Assembly (NCBI RefSeq): GCF_000712975.1
Contig: NZ_JHQL01000003.1
Span: 1 to 64,000 of the forward strand
Direction: 5' to 3'
DNA: 64,000 nt
DNA from: Vreelandella neptunia
Lineage (GTDB): Bacteria > Pseudomonadota > Gammaproteobacteria > Pseudomonadales > Halomonadaceae
This document shows positions 26,273-35,743 of this stretch, one piece after another. A model generated the notes under the pieces. The model made no database searches and was not told the DNA's origin. It saw nothing but the letters and a program-made list of their open reading frames with translations. The position numbers and the translations under genes are program-made. Within the stretch, counting starts at the first letter, position 1, and every line of letters begins with the position of its first letter.

Positions 26273-26320
26273 TCGGCCTGACGGGCTGCGCTCTAAGCAT
26301 CGCAATACGCGTATCAGGGA

Positions 26321-26362
26321 AACCAGTAGCCCGTGGTGTGATAACACCACGGGCTACTGGTT
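26321..26362. terminator. Perfect 19-bp inverted repeat between convergent genes
   Basis: Arms 26321-26339 and 26344-26362 are fully complementary around the loop GATA (each arm contains GTAGCCCGTGGTGT or its complement). It lies between tsdA and the convergent dsbG gene. There is no T tract on either side, so it may block exonucleases or cause rho-dependent ends rather than act as a standard terminator. Confidence 0.75.
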
Positions 26363-26429
26363 ACGAAGAGAACGTTGAGTGGAAGCAGCCGTACCTAGCC
26401 GCAGCCCTAAGACGGTGTCATGGACGGTA

Positions 26430-27209
26430 CTAAGGCGCTTCACTACCCATCATTTCAATCATGCGCTCTTCGCTTGGCAGGCCTTGAATCCTATCAATAC
26501 GTACATCACCGTTGTCTGTTTCGCGTAGGAATGCGCTGGTAGGCGTAGCGTAAAGGCCTAACTCCTCAAACAGCTGGTTATTGGCATATACCTGCTCTTC
26601 AATATCTCTTGGCTGTGCGCTCGCTGAAAGCGAATCGCCTTTGCTATGGTTATGTAGCGCGGTTGAAGGGTCGTCTGCGCCTAGCAGCGTGGCTGCTAGG
26701 GCAGGGCTATTTGGCGCTAAAATACCGACCATAATATGACGCAGTTGCACGTCACCTGCTTCTACCCAGGGGCGGCTTTGTTCCCAAAGTTGGCGGCAGT
26801 AGGGGCAGTTGGCATCAGTAAACGTGTAGATCACCCGCGGAGCATCCTTATCACCATCTTGGATCCAGTGACTCTCTTCTAGCAGTTCCCAGGTTTGCGC
26901 TTCTAAAGGAGCTCGAACGTGTTCGTCTAACTGTGCTTCGGTAAGGTCGTTGCCTTGACTGTCCATCAGCGTACCGACAACGGCATGTTCGCCATCAGGG
27001 GTTAAATAAATCGCCATATCCTGACCCTGGACGCTAGCACCGTAACCGCGCATGCCCCCTGGTGCCTCAAACTGACCGTGAATTGTTAAACCTTGGTTGG
27101 CTAACGCTTGCACTGGTGCAGGTAGTTCTTCGGCATAGCCAACCGATGTGGCGCCAATACTTGTTAATAGTAACAAGCTGCTTAAACGTGTCAGGGAAAA
27201 GTAGTTCAT
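26430..27209 (-). CDS. dsbG: DsbG-like periplasmic thiol:disulfide protein
   Basis: 259 aa with signal peptide (cleavage near GYAEELP). An N-terminal dimerisation domain is followed by a thioredoxin fold with CPYC (Cys135, Cys138) in FTDANCPYCRQLW and cis-Pro in YATPTSAF. The GILAPNSPALAATLL segment is DsbG-like. DsbG keeps single cysteines of periplasmic proteins reduced and can isomerise disulfides. It follows a membrane thioredoxin fusion on the same strand by 69 bp, which may supply its electrons. Confidence 0.88.
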   Translation of the reverse strand: MNYFSLTRLSSLLLLTSIGATSVGYAEELPAPVQALANQGLTIHGQFEAPGGMRGYGASVQGQDMAIYLTPDGEHAVVGTLMDSQGNDLTEAQLDEHVRAPLEAQTWELLEESHWIQDGDKDAPRVIYTFTDANCPYCRQLWEQSRPWVEAGDVQLRHIMVGILAPNSPALAATLLGADDPSTALHNHSKGDSLSASAQPRDIEEQVYANNQLFEELGLYATPTSAFLRETDNGDVRIDRIQGLPSEERMIEMMGSEAP

Positions 27210-27278
27210 GGGGAGGTCCTTATATAAAAATTAAGCAAGGTAAACCGCTGATGAAATGGGCCCATGTAAGAGGGTGTC

Positions 27279-28094
27279 TCAACGTAAACGTTCCAAACCT
27301 TGGTGAAGGGTGGCTCGGGAGAGTTCACCAAAATGGGTGTTAAGCAACTTTCCTTCCGCGCTGTAAAAAAGGGTGGTCGGCATGGCATGAGCCCCCGTCG
27401 CTTCTCCCAGTGCATTGCGTTGGTCAAGCCACACATTATCCAGTGAAAGATCATGCTGGTGCATAAACGCTTCGATGTGTTGGGCATCTTCCCCTTGGTT
27501 TACGAATACAAAGGTAATGCCTTGTTCGGCGTTCTGCGCTTCTTCAAAAACAGGCATTTCACGAATACAAGGGGGGCACCAACTTGCCCAAAGATTAACC
27601 ACGATAGGCTGCTGCGTCTGGTGAGCAAGTTGAGGTAGATTGGTAGATTGGCCACTTAGGTCGACTAGCGGCGTGTTTGGGAGAGGGCGCGACTGTTGCT
27701 CAATTAAGGCGGTGCTACCAACGATAAGACCCCAGGTTAGGCCGCCCGCCAGCAAAGCGCCACTTAAAGGCCTGCGCTGACGAGAAGAGCGCCACAGCAC
27801 CCAGCTGGCATAGCCAAGACCGGCAATTATACCGCCTGTTAAATCAAAGCCACCGTCTCGAATGTCAAACCGAGCAATAATGCCATCATATGCGCCCCAG
27901 TACCGCACAACAAATACTACTCGCGCGGCAATAAAGGCGATAAAAAACACCGTTATGAGTGTGTCGCTCACCGCGACATTGTGCCGCCGCCCTAGTAGCG
28001 CCCCCACTAAAAGTGCCATCAAAAAAGCCATGACCAACACAAGCTGATGAAGACTGAACCCCAGGGGGCCAATGGCGATACTCTGCTGCAGCAT
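27279..28094 (-). CDS. Membrane protein with TlpA/ResA-like thioredoxin domain
   Basis: 271 aa. Residues 1-130 form four or five TM helices resembling part of a prolipoprotein diacylglyceryl transferase fold (RDGGFDLTGGIIAGLGY). Residues about 140-271 are a periplasmic thioredoxin domain with active site WCPPC (Cys173, Cys176) in LWASWCPPCIREM and cis-Pro in AMPTTLF. The Lgt catalytic Arg/His motifs are not evident, so lipid transfer is unlikely. It may carry reducing power to periplasmic partners such as DsbG, encoded next in the operon. Fusions of this kind are known by automated annotation, but their biochemistry is not settled. Confidence 0.8.
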   Translation of the reverse strand: MLQQSIAIGPLGFSLHQLVLVMAFLMALLVGALLGRRHNVAVSDTLITVFFIAFIAARVVFVVRYWGAYDGIIARFDIRDGGFDLTGGIIAGLGYASWVLWRSSRQRRPLSGALLAGGLTWGLIVGSTALIEQQSRPLPNTPLVDLSGQSTNLPQLAHQTQQPIVVNLWASWCPPCIREMPVFEEAQNAEQGITFVFVNQGEDAQHIEAFMHQHDLSLDNVWLDQRNALGEATGAHAMPTTLFYSAEGKLLNTHFGELSRATLHQGLERLR

Positions 28095-28196
28095 AGTTAA
28101 CCGTTTTAGTTAATGATTAATGCTGCAGTATCTCAGCCGTAGATTATTTGACGATTATATTGCCCGCTGCTGAGACGTTATGCCGCAACGCATGTT

Positions 28197-29966
28197 TCAA
28201 GCATCCGTTACCATCCATCGTATGGCGTAAGGTGGTAACGCAGTCTCTTCACCAGCGTTTTGTTGGTCTAAAGCACGCCACGCATGATGGCTAAGCGCTC
28301 GTTCAAGCGCCTCTCCCACCTTATCTAATGGCAGCAGTGTATCGGTTACGTTAAATAGGGCTAATAAACGGCGGCCGTCACTGAGGGGGCCTCGCTCAAT
28401 AGCAAGTAACTCTGGGGGCGTGGGCAGCACGCGCTGCGCAGCATGGGGATGGAAGCAGGGTTCTGACCGGCGTTGTTCGAGCAGACGACTAAGTGCATGA
28501 AACACATCGTGGGTCGGTGTTGAGGGGCTTTCGAGTAATAGCGCTAGCTCATCACGCTGCCAGCGGCGGCGATTAATTGAACGTAAGCGGCCGCTGCGCT
28601 CTACCCCTTCGACATCGTTAAGGGTGCCTGTCAAGGTATGGATATAAAGGGCGGGAATGCCCTGAAGCGTAAGCATGATGGCTTGGCTGCAAAGGAAGCG
28701 GGCAATTTGCCAAGGGTCTGGCCCTCGACGTGTGCCGCGCATGGCTTCAAACCAGGTGATATTGATTTCGTAAGGCGTATCGCTGCCATCAGGATTGCTA
28801 CGCATACTGACAAAGCCACCAAAGCGATGCATCAGTTCTAGCAGCGCATCTCGCTCATGGTCAGGAAGCAAGCCCTCTAAAGGACGCACGCCAATACCAT
28901 CATGACTGGCAGTGAAATTTAAATAAGTACACTGCTTAGGCAGTACCGGCAGGCTAGCAAGCCAGGACTGCAGAGTGGTCGCTTCACCGCGCGTGAGCGT
29001 ATGTAGCAGCAGCGGTGGCAATGCGAACTGATAAACCATATGGGCTTCGTCGGGTGCGCCATTGGCAAGTCGCTCCAGGCCAAAGTAACTGATGTTTTCT
29101 GCGTGAGGAACATTGGTCTCGGTAATTAGCAGCGTGCCCGGTGATATTTCATCGACAATGGCGCGCAGTAAACGCACGACGGTGTGTGTCTCTGGAAGAT
29201 GAATGCACGATGTTCCCAAACGTTTCCATAAAAATGCCACAGCATCCAGGCGAATGATACGCACGCCCTGTTGGAGGTAAAACAGCAAAATGCCAACAAA
29301 TTCTAGCAATACGTCAGGATTTTCAAAATTTAAGTCGATCTGATCTTCCGAGAAGGTTGCCCATACATGGCGGGTTCCCCGACGCGTAGAAATAGGCACG
29401 AGCAAGGGGCTGCTGCGTGGTCTAATTACCTGGGAAACATCAGTTTCCGGTTCAACCTCAATAAAGTAATCGCGGCCTGGCAGGCTGCCGGTTAAATAAT
29501 CAACAAACCAGAGCGATTCGCGAGACACGTGGTTAAGCACTAAATCTGCCATCACGTCGTAGTGGCTGGCCAGTTCGCGTATGTGCTCCCAGTTACCCAG
29601 CTCTGGATTAACCTCTCGGTAATGAATAACTGAGAAGCCGTCGTCGCTGCTCCATGGAAAGAAGGGCAGCACATGCACGCCGCTAATGCGCTCACCCAGA
29701 TAGCGTTGAAGAAATTCATTCAGTACCGCAAGAGGGGGAGCTTCATCTGCCACAATGGAATCACCGTAACTAATGATCCACTGATCTTTTTCGCTCCACG
29801 TTGGTGCATGATCCTCTTCTCCCGCGGTAATTTCTGTTACGGGTGGAGCCGTTGATACGTGACGAAAGTGCTCAATGTGCTGTCCAAGGCGGCGCTGTAC
29901 CTCGCTGGCGCGGGGGCCGTAGAGGTGCGAAAGGAAGTGGTAGACCGTCTGCTCAAATGGGGTCAT
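28197..29966 (-). CDS. GH13_18 sugar phosphorylase (sucrose/glucosylglycerate phosphorylase type)
   Basis: 589 aa. Alpha-amylase fold with SGVHVLPFFPWSSDDGFSV near 95, nucleophile Asp241 in RIIRLDAVAF, acid/base Glu283 in LITETNVPH and transition-state motif TASHDGIGVR. DLVLNHVS is typical of the sucrose phosphorylase subfamily. Members cleave sucrose, sucrose-6-phosphate, glucosylglycerol or glucosylglycerate with phosphate, giving glucose-1-phosphate. Because a glucosylglycerate route is encoded 9 kb upstream, glucosylglycerate phosphorylase is a reasonable guess. Glucosylglycerol or sucrose remain possible. It stands alone on the minus strand. Confidence 0.87.
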   Translation of the reverse strand: MTPFEQTVYHFLSHLYGPRASEVQRRLGQHIEHFRHVSTAPPVTEITAGEEDHAPTWSEKDQWIISYGDSIVADEAPPLAVLNEFLQRYLGERISGVHVLPFFPWSSDDGFSVIHYREVNPELGNWEHIRELASHYDVMADLVLNHVSRESLWFVDYLTGSLPGRDYFIEVEPETDVSQVIRPRSSPLLVPISTRRGTRHVWATFSEDQIDLNFENPDVLLEFVGILLFYLQQGVRIIRLDAVAFLWKRLGTSCIHLPETHTVVRLLRAIVDEISPGTLLITETNVPHAENISYFGLERLANGAPDEAHMVYQFALPPLLLHTLTRGEATTLQSWLASLPVLPKQCTYLNFTASHDGIGVRPLEGLLPDHERDALLELMHRFGGFVSMRSNPDGSDTPYEINITWFEAMRGTRRGPDPWQIARFLCSQAIMLTLQGIPALYIHTLTGTLNDVEGVERSGRLRSINRRRWQRDELALLLESPSTPTHDVFHALSRLLEQRRSEPCFHPHAAQRVLPTPPELLAIERGPLSDGRRLLALFNVTDTLLPLDKVGEALERALSHHAWRALDQQNAGEETALPPYAIRWMVTDA

Positions 29967-30202
29967 GGAGTGTCCTCTTAAACAACCTACGACAAACGCT
30001 GCAGCTTGTGTGCCAAATCGTTACAATGCTAGGTTAACGCCGCGTTTAATAAAGCGACTATTTTTGCTTGCAAGTGCCTCTTTACTGCATATCGTTGTAG
30101 CGCGTGGCGACTTTACTGCTAACAATAGTTCATAATATGCCGATAAGTGCCGTTCTCTGCACAGGCTGACACGCTGCACGTACTGACAACAGGTTGACTG
30201 CC

Positions 30203-30706
30203 ATGCATTGCCCTTTTTGTGGTGCTAATGATACTCGAGTGACCGACTCGCGGCTGGTAGCCGACGGTGACCAGGTGCGCCGTCGTCGCCAATGCGCTAG
30301 CTGTCAAGAACGCTTTACTACCTATGAAACCGCAGAACTCATCATGCCGAGAGTTGTGAAATCCGATGGCTCACGGGAAACGTTTAACGAGAGTAAGCTG
30401 CGGGCAGGCATGTTGCGTGCGCTTGAAAAGCGCCCAGTCAGTGCCGAGGCAATAGAAGCTGCCGTTGAGCGTATTCGCCAATCGCTTCGTGCCCGTGGAG
30501 ATCGCGAAGTCAACGCGCGGGATATCGGTGAAGCCGTCATGAAAGCGTTAAGCAAGCTCGACCAGGTCGCCTATATCCGCTTTGCATCGGTATACCGTAA
30601 ATTTCAAGATTTAGACGAATTTCGCGCTGAGATAGACCGCCTTTCTCAAGATCCTGGTGATCATCTTGCATCCGCCCCCAGCGACCCACATCGCGGAGAG
30701 GGTTGA
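30203..30706 (+). CDS. nrdR: Transcriptional repressor NrdR
   Basis: 167 aa from the ATG at 30203; MHCPFCG is the standard start, and an in-frame TTG at 30194 is unlikely. Zinc ribbon Cys pairs CPFC and CASC, RRRRQC between them, then the ATP-cone domain with [19 protein letters not shown]. It senses ATP/dATP and represses ribonucleotide reductase genes. The stop overlaps the ribD start (ATGA). The gene pair nrdR-ribD is common in gammaproteobacteria. The 236 bp upstream hold possible AT-rich promoter sequence (near 30130) and no gene. Confidence 0.96.
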   Translation: MHCPFCGANDTRVTDSRLVADGDQVRRRRQCASCQERFTTYETAELIMPRVVKSDGSRETFNESKLRAGMLRALEKRPVSAEAIEAAVERIRQSLRARGDREVNARDIGEAVMKALSKLDQVAYIRFASVYRKFQDLDEFRAEIDRLSQDPGDHLASAPSDPHRGEG

Positions 30707-31884
30707 TGAAAGAGTCGATAAAAGAGCCGATGGAAGAAGGGTTCACTAGCGCTGACTATCACTTTATGGCGCGTGCCTTGCAACTAGCGGCTAAGGGTCT
30801 TTATACAACCGACCCTAACCCTCGAGTGGGCTGCGTTATTGTCCGTTACGATCAACACACTGAAGGGCAAGTGGTGGGTGAGGGGTTCCATCTGCGTACC
30901 GGAGAGCCTCATGCAGAAATTCATGCGCTTAACGCAGCGGGTATAAAAGCGGAAGGTGCCACTGCCTACGTCACGTTGGAGCCTTGCTCCCATACGGGAC
31001 GCACAGGCCCTTGTGCTGTTGCGTTAGCGGATGCTCGCGTTGCACGAGTGGTCGTGGCCATGGTTGATCCTAACCCCCGCGTTAGCGGTAGCGGTATCCA
31101 GCGGCTACGGGATGAGGGTATCCAGGTGGAGTTTGGCCTGTTAGAGCAGGATGCACGTGGATTAAACCCTGGTTTTATTTCGCGTATGCAGCGCAAACGT
31201 CCTTTTGTACGCTTAAAAATGGCCATGAGTCTTGATGGTCGTACTGCCATGGGGTCAGGAGAGTCGCAGTGGATTACTGGGCCAGAGGCGCGTAGCCAAG
31301 TGCAGCGTCTGCGCGCTCGATCAAGCGCTATTTTAAGTGGCGTTGAGTCCGTTATTATGGATGATTCACGGCTGACAGTGCGCGCGGAACAGCTGGCGCT
31401 TGATAATGCAGAGGCGGTCAGTCAGCGCCAGCCGCTGCGTGTCATCTTAGATTCACGCCTGCGTCTACCGCTAGCGGCAGCCTGCCTTCGTGAACCAGGG
31501 CGCACGTTGATTATTACCACCGAACATCACAGTGACGAAAAACGTCAAAAGCTGGAAGCTGCGGGTGCGCTTATTAAGGTAATGCCTGCGGATCAAGAAG
31601 GTCGAATCGACCTCGCCAACATGCTGAGCTGGCTAGCTGAGCATGAGCAGATAAACGAACTGCTCGTTGAAACCGGTGCTACTTTAGCAGGCGCGCTGTT
31701 AGAGGCGAACGCGGTGGATGAGCTGCAGTTGTTTGTCGCGCCAACGCTGTTGGGGGGTGAAGCTCGACCACTATTTGCGTTGCCCGGTATGACCCGTATG
31801 GCTGACCAAAAACGTTTGACTATTAAAGAAATTCGCGCCGTTGGGAGTGATTGGCGAATAATCGCTGAACCTCGCACTGACTAG
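30706..31884 (+). CDS. ribD: Bifunctional riboflavin deaminase/reductase RibD
   Basis: 392 aa from the ATG overlapping nrdR. The N-terminal deaminase has DPNPRVGCVIV, HAEIHAL and PCSHTGRTGPCA (zinc ligands). The C-terminal reductase begins near RPFVRLKMAMSLDGRTAM. It carries out the second and third steps from GTP in riboflavin synthesis. It is a little longer than the family's usual 360-380 aa. The next gene is ribBX; the ribE riboflavin synthase often found between them is absent. Confidence 0.95.
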   Translation: MKESIKEPMEEGFTSADYHFMARALQLAAKGLYTTDPNPRVGCVIVRYDQHTEGQVVGEGFHLRTGEPHAEIHALNAAGIKAEGATAYVTLEPCSHTGRTGPCAVALADARVARVVVAMVDPNPRVSGSGIQRLRDEGIQVEFGLLEQDARGLNPGFISRMQRKRPFVRLKMAMSLDGRTAMGSGESQWITGPEARSQVQRLRARSSAILSGVESVIMDDSRLTVRAEQLALDNAEAVSQRQPLRVILDSRLRLPLAAACLREPGRTLIITTEHHSDEKRQKLEAAGALIKVMPADQEGRIDLANMLSWLAEHEQINELLVETGATLAGALLEANAVDELQLFVAPTLLGGEARPLFALPGMTRMADQKRLTIKEIRAVGSDWRIIAEPRTD

Positions 31885-31956
31885 CGCACAGGGCCAGAGC
31901 AAGGTACCCTGACGCGCGAAATCGCATGTATTGCGACCACTTATTTTGGAGATTCC

Positions 31957-33123
31957 ATGGCGCATTCCTCTTCAGAGGGTTTGTCCCCTATCGCTGAGCT
32001 GGTGGAAGATATCCGCCAGGGCAAAATGGTGATTCTCATGGATGATGAGGATCGCGAAAACGAAGGTGATATCATCATGGCGGCCGAAAAAGTGCAGGCC
32101 GAGCATATCAACTTTATGGCACGCTATGCCTGCGGACTTATCTGCATGCCCATGACGCGTGAGCGCTGCGAACAGCTTAACCTTCCGCTGATGGTGCGTG
32201 ACAATGGCTCTGGGTTTGGCACTAAGTTTACGCTCTCCATTGAAGCGACCGAAGGGGTGACCACCGGCATCTCCGCAGCCGATCGTGCCCGCACGGTACA
32301 AGCCGCAGTGGCAGCAAATGCCAAGCCGACAGATATTGTACAGCCCGGCCATATTTTTCCGCTGATGGCCGAGCCGGGTGGTGTTTTGCGCCGGGCAGGG
32401 CATACCGAAGCCGCCTGTGATTTGGCATCGCTAGCCGGATGTGACCCCAGCGGCGTCATTTGTGAAATCATGAATGACGATGGCAGTATGGCACGTCGTC
32501 CTGAGCTTGAAGTGTTCGCCAAAAAGCATGGTATTAAAATTGGCACAATTGCCGATTTAATCCACTATCGTATCGTTAATGAGCAAACCGTTGACCCGGT
32601 CGAAACCACCAGCGTGATGACGGCCCATGGGGAGCTGGCGCTGCATGTGTTCCGTGACCGCATACAGGGCGCTCATCATTTAGCCTTGGTTAAGGGGCAA
32701 CCGACCCCAGAACAGCCCACTACTGTGCGTGTTCACTTAGCGGATACGCTACGTGATATTGTGGGGTTAATGAAAGGTGAGCAGTGCCGTTGGGATGCTC
32801 ATCGTGCCCTGAAAGAGATCGCGGATGCACCTTCGGGTGTCTTTGTGCTGATTGATGATGGTCGTCCCCATCAGGATTTAAAAGATCAACTGGATATTTT
32901 TCTGGACCGCGTGCGTCAACCGCGCACCAGCGATTCAGACGGTTCAGGTAATTATTTAACGATTGGTACTGGCTCGCAAATCCTACGCTACCTAGGGGTA
33001 GGTAAAATGCGGCTACTCAGCTCACCGTGGAAATTCTCGGCGCTCTCTGGTTTTGATCTCGAAGTGGTTGAGCGCTTGGGACCTAATGACACGGCGTATG
33101 AGCCAACTTCTCAGCAGGAATAA
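31957..33123 (+). CDS. ribB: DHBP synthase with degenerate GTP cyclohydrolase II-like domain (RibBX type)
   Basis: 388 aa. The N-terminal 200 residues are a complete 3,4-dihydroxy-2-butanone 4-phosphate synthase: [21 protein letters not shown] and [16 protein letters not shown]. The C-terminal part follows the RibA fold but lacks the zinc Cys set (RVHSEC...CDC in active enzymes; here RVHLADT...CRWD). It cannot be a working cyclohydrolase, so ribA must be elsewhere. Such RibBX proteins are common in gammaproteobacteria. GGAG lies 9 nt before the ATG. No FMN riboswitch-like structure fits the 72 bp before the gene. Confidence 0.92.
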   Translation: MAHSSSEGLSPIAELVEDIRQGKMVILMDDEDRENEGDIIMAAEKVQAEHINFMARYACGLICMPMTRERCEQLNLPLMVRDNGSGFGTKFTLSIEATEGVTTGISAADRARTVQAAVAANAKPTDIVQPGHIFPLMAEPGGVLRRAGHTEAACDLASLAGCDPSGVICEIMNDDGSMARRPELEVFAKKHGIKIGTIADLIHYRIVNEQTVDPVETTSVMTAHGELALHVFRDRIQGAHHLALVKGQPTPEQPTTVRVHLADTLRDIVGLMKGEQCRWDAHRALKEIADAPSGVFVLIDDGRPHQDLKDQLDIFLDRVRQPRTSDSDGSGNYLTIGTGSQILRYLGVGKMRLLSSPWKFSALSGFDLEVVERLGPNDTAYEPTSQQE

Positions 33124-33127
33124 ATTG

Positions 33128-33616
33128 ATGCAATCCCTTTCGCAAGTTGAAGGTACTTTTGTAGATGTCGATGGCCGTTATGTCATCGTTGTAGGTCGTT
33201 TCAATCACCATGTGGTGGATAGCCTGGTGGAAGGCGCTATCGATAGCCTGACGCGCCATGGCGTTGATGCGGACAATATTCACCTTGTCCACGTCCCCGG
33301 TGCTTGGGAGCTACCGCTGGCAGTAAAGCGCGTGCTTAAAGTCATGAAGCCCGATGCTGTTATCGCGCTGGGCGCGGTTATTCGTGGAGGCACGCCGCAT
33401 TTTGAATATGTGGCTGGTGGCTGTAATACCGCCATTAACCACCTCCAGCTTGAGTTTGATACACCGGTGGCAAACGGGGTGTTGACCGTTGAGTCAATCG
33501 AACAAGCAATCGAGCGAGCGGGCACCAAAGCAGGTAATAAAGGTACGGAAGCGGCAATGGCAGCGATGGAAATGGTATCGTTGCTGCGCGCATTGCCGTT
33601 AGGAGATAACCAATGA
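33128..33616 (+). CDS. ribH: Lumazine synthase
   Basis: 162 aa from the ATG 4 bp after the ribB stop. Motifs [46 protein letters not shown] and [11 protein letters not shown] are standard. It condenses the RibB product with the RibD-derived pyrimidine to 6,7-dimethyl-8-ribityllumazine. Its stop overlaps the nusB start (ATGA). Confidence 0.96.
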   Translation: MQSLSQVEGTFVDVDGRYVIVVGRFNHHVVDSLVEGAIDSLTRHGVDADNIHLVHVPGAWELPLAVKRVLKVMKPDAVIALGAVIRGGTPHFEYVAGGCNTAINHLQLEFDTPVANGVLTVESIEQAIERAGTKAGNKGTEAAMAAMEMVSLLRALPLGDNQ

Positions 33617-34116
33617 GTGAACGTCGTGAGCGTAAGCCTTCTGCTGCACAGCTAGGGCGCCACGCCGCACGTGAGCTGGCGGTTCAAGGGATTTACCAGT
33701 GGCAAATGACGGGTAAATCAATCACCACTATCGAAGCTGAGTTTCGCAGCCAAGTAGCGGATGATGACCTAGAAGATTACGAAAACTGGGTAAAAGTAAT
33801 GGAAATCGCTGACAAAGCGCTTTTCCATGAATTACTGCATAATACGGTCAGTTTCAAAGCAGAGTTAGACCGTGAAATTGCCCCATTGCTCGACCGTCGC
33901 CTAGAAGATCTTGACGCCGTTGAGTTAGCTATCCTTCGTTTGGGCGCCTACGAGCTGTCTCGGCGGATGGAAGTGCCCTATCGCGTAGTGATTAACGAAG
34001 GCGTTGAGCTGGCCAAATCTTTTGGTGCCACCGACGGCCATAAATACGTAAACGGTATTCTCGATAAGCTGGCAAATCGCTTACGAAGTGCCGAGGTCAG
34101 TGCTCGCCGTCTGTAA
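33613..34116 (+). CDS. nusB: Transcription antitermination factor NusB
   Basis: 167 aa, all-helical. [16 protein letters not shown] at the start, then [23 protein letters not shown] and [27 protein letters not shown]. It acts with NusE in rRNA antitermination. The ribH-nusB-thiL-pgpA order is the usual one in gammaproteobacteria. Confidence 0.97.
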   Translation: MSERRERKPSAAQLGRHAARELAVQGIYQWQMTGKSITTIEAEFRSQVADDDLEDYENWVKVMEIADKALFHELLHNTVSFKAELDREIAPLLDRRLEDLDAVELAILRLGAYELSRRMEVPYRVVINEGVELAKSFGATDGHKYVNGILDKLANRLRSAEVSARRL

Positions 34117-34151
34117 GGCAAGCCTTCTGATAATACGTTTAAGGGGCCTTT

Positions 34152-35129
34152 GTGCTTGGCGAATTTGAACTGATTCAGCGCTACTTCATGTCGCCGCAGG
34201 AGGCGCACGCGACAGCCGGTATAGCGCTTGAAAATGGCGACGATGCAGCGCTTTTAGTGCCCCAAGCAGGTCAGCAGCTTGTGGTTAGCGTTGATACATC
34301 GGTGAGTAATGTCCATTTCCCCCACGATGCCCCAGCACATGCGATAGGGCACCGTGCTTTGGCAGTGGCACTCAGCGACTTAGCCGCGATGGGAGCAACG
34401 TCCCGGTGGTGTCTGATGGCGCTAACGCTGGATAAGAGTGCCTTTGTTGATCGCGATGCTGCTGAGCAGTGGTTAGCAGGGTACGCGAAAGGATTTCATG
34501 CGCTTTGCCAGCAACATTCCACCGCCCTGGTTGGAGGGGATGTCACCTCTGGGGCATTGACCATTGGTGTCACGGTGATGGGCGAAGTGCCAACAGGTGA
34601 TGCGTTGACCCGTTCAGGCGCAAGCGTGGGAGATGTCATTGCGGTGACGGGTGCGCTTGGCGGGGGAGCCGGTGGCCTAGCCCTTTGGCGCCAGGGTGAA
34701 CGCGATCTTTCGCACCCGCTGCTAACCCGCTACTTGTTGCCACAACCTCGTTTAGCAGCAGGTGTGGCATTACGCGGTCTTGCAACCGCAGCATTAGATG
34801 TTTCGGATGGCTTGCTGGCAGATTTGTCGCACTTACGCAACGCGTCTGAAGTGGGTTGTGCACTAGCGCTAGATGCACTGCCGTTAGCGAATGGGTTACA
34901 TGAGACGTTAGGCCACGATGGTGCGATAAAAGCCGCGCTAACGGGGGGGGACGACTACGAGCTACTGGTGACACTTTCACCACGCAATATCGCTATTGCT
35001 CAGCAGCGACTCTCTGACCTTGGCCTGTCACTAACTGTAATAGGCCGCTGTACAGAAACGCTAGGCGTGACTGGTGTTGATGCCAGTGACTACGAAGGAT
35101 GGCAGCATTTTAGCGGGGAAGCGCCATGA
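34152..35129 (+). CDS. thiL: Thiamine-monophosphate kinase
   Basis: 325 aa from a GTG with AAGGGG 5 nt upstream. GEFELIQRYF, GDDAALL and SVDTSVSNVHFP at the N-terminus and TGALGGGAGGLAL, LDVSDGLLADLSH and TGGDDYELLVT later are family signatures. It phosphorylates thiamine monophosphate to thiamine diphosphate. Its stop overlaps pgpA (ATGA). Confidence 0.95.
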   Translation: MLGEFELIQRYFMSPQEAHATAGIALENGDDAALLVPQAGQQLVVSVDTSVSNVHFPHDAPAHAIGHRALAVALSDLAAMGATSRWCLMALTLDKSAFVDRDAAEQWLAGYAKGFHALCQQHSTALVGGDVTSGALTIGVTVMGEVPTGDALTRSGASVGDVIAVTGALGGGAGGLALWRQGERDLSHPLLTRYLLPQPRLAAGVALRGLATAALDVSDGLLADLSHLRNASEVGCALALDALPLANGLHETLGHDGAIKAALTGGDDYELLVTLSPRNIAIAQQRLSDLGLSLTVIGRCTETLGVTGVDASDYEGWQHFSGEAP

Positions 35130-35599
35130 ACCGAGCACCAGCGAGCGTTTGGCGTCGGCCAACCCATTTTTTTGCCTTTGGTCTGGGCAGTGGTGCAGTG
35201 CCCTGGGCACCAGGCACCTTCGGGACGCTAGCGGCTATTCCTTTCTACTGGATGATGGCCGACCTGCCCTTGAGCTGGTATCTCGGCATTGTATTTGCCG
35301 CCTTTGTCGTTGGGGTTTGGTTATGCGATAAAACCTCCCATGACTTAGGTGTGCACGATCACTCTGGTATTGTTTGGGATGAATTTGTTGGCTACTGGAT
35401 CACCATGGCGGCCGTACCCTTTTCATGGGAAGCAGCGCTCTGGGGGTTCATTGTTTTTCGTATCTTCGACGTGTTCAAGCCATGGCCTATCCGCTGGGCT
35501 GATCGGCGTGTTGCCGGTGGATTTGGCATTATGATTGATGATGTCATGGCCGGTATCTATGCGTGGAGTACGATGCATTTATGGTTTTGGCTGCATTAA
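35126..35599 (+). CDS. pgpA: Phosphatidylglycerophosphatase A
   Basis: 157 aa with three or four TM helices. The motif GSGAVPWAPGTFGTLAAIP, then HDHSGIVWDEFVGYW and FRIFDVFKPWPI are the PgpA signature, including the acidic metal-binding residues. It removes phosphate from phosphatidylglycerophosphate at the inner membrane. Last gene of the nrdR-rib-nusB-thiL run. Confidence 0.95.
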   Translation: MNRAPASVWRRPTHFFAFGLGSGAVPWAPGTFGTLAAIPFYWMMADLPLSWYLGIVFAAFVVGVWLCDKTSHDLGVHDHSGIVWDEFVGYWITMAAVPFSWEAALWGFIVFRIFDVFKPWPIRWADRRVAGGFGIMIDDVMAGIYAWSTMHLWFWLH

Positions 35600-35743
35600 A
35601 AAATCTATCAGTATAAGCAGGCAGTACAAGAAAGCAGATGAATTACTTATATAATAATGAATGGATTCGGATAATTACTAAAAACTGATTACGCAACGTC
35701 GGTGGCGAACGTCTCCAATCGAGGGGGTGTTCAAGGAGATCGC

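Noticed and set aside
31885..31956. FMN riboswitch before ribB
   Set aside because: Only 72 bp separate the genes and the conserved multi-stem pattern is not visible.
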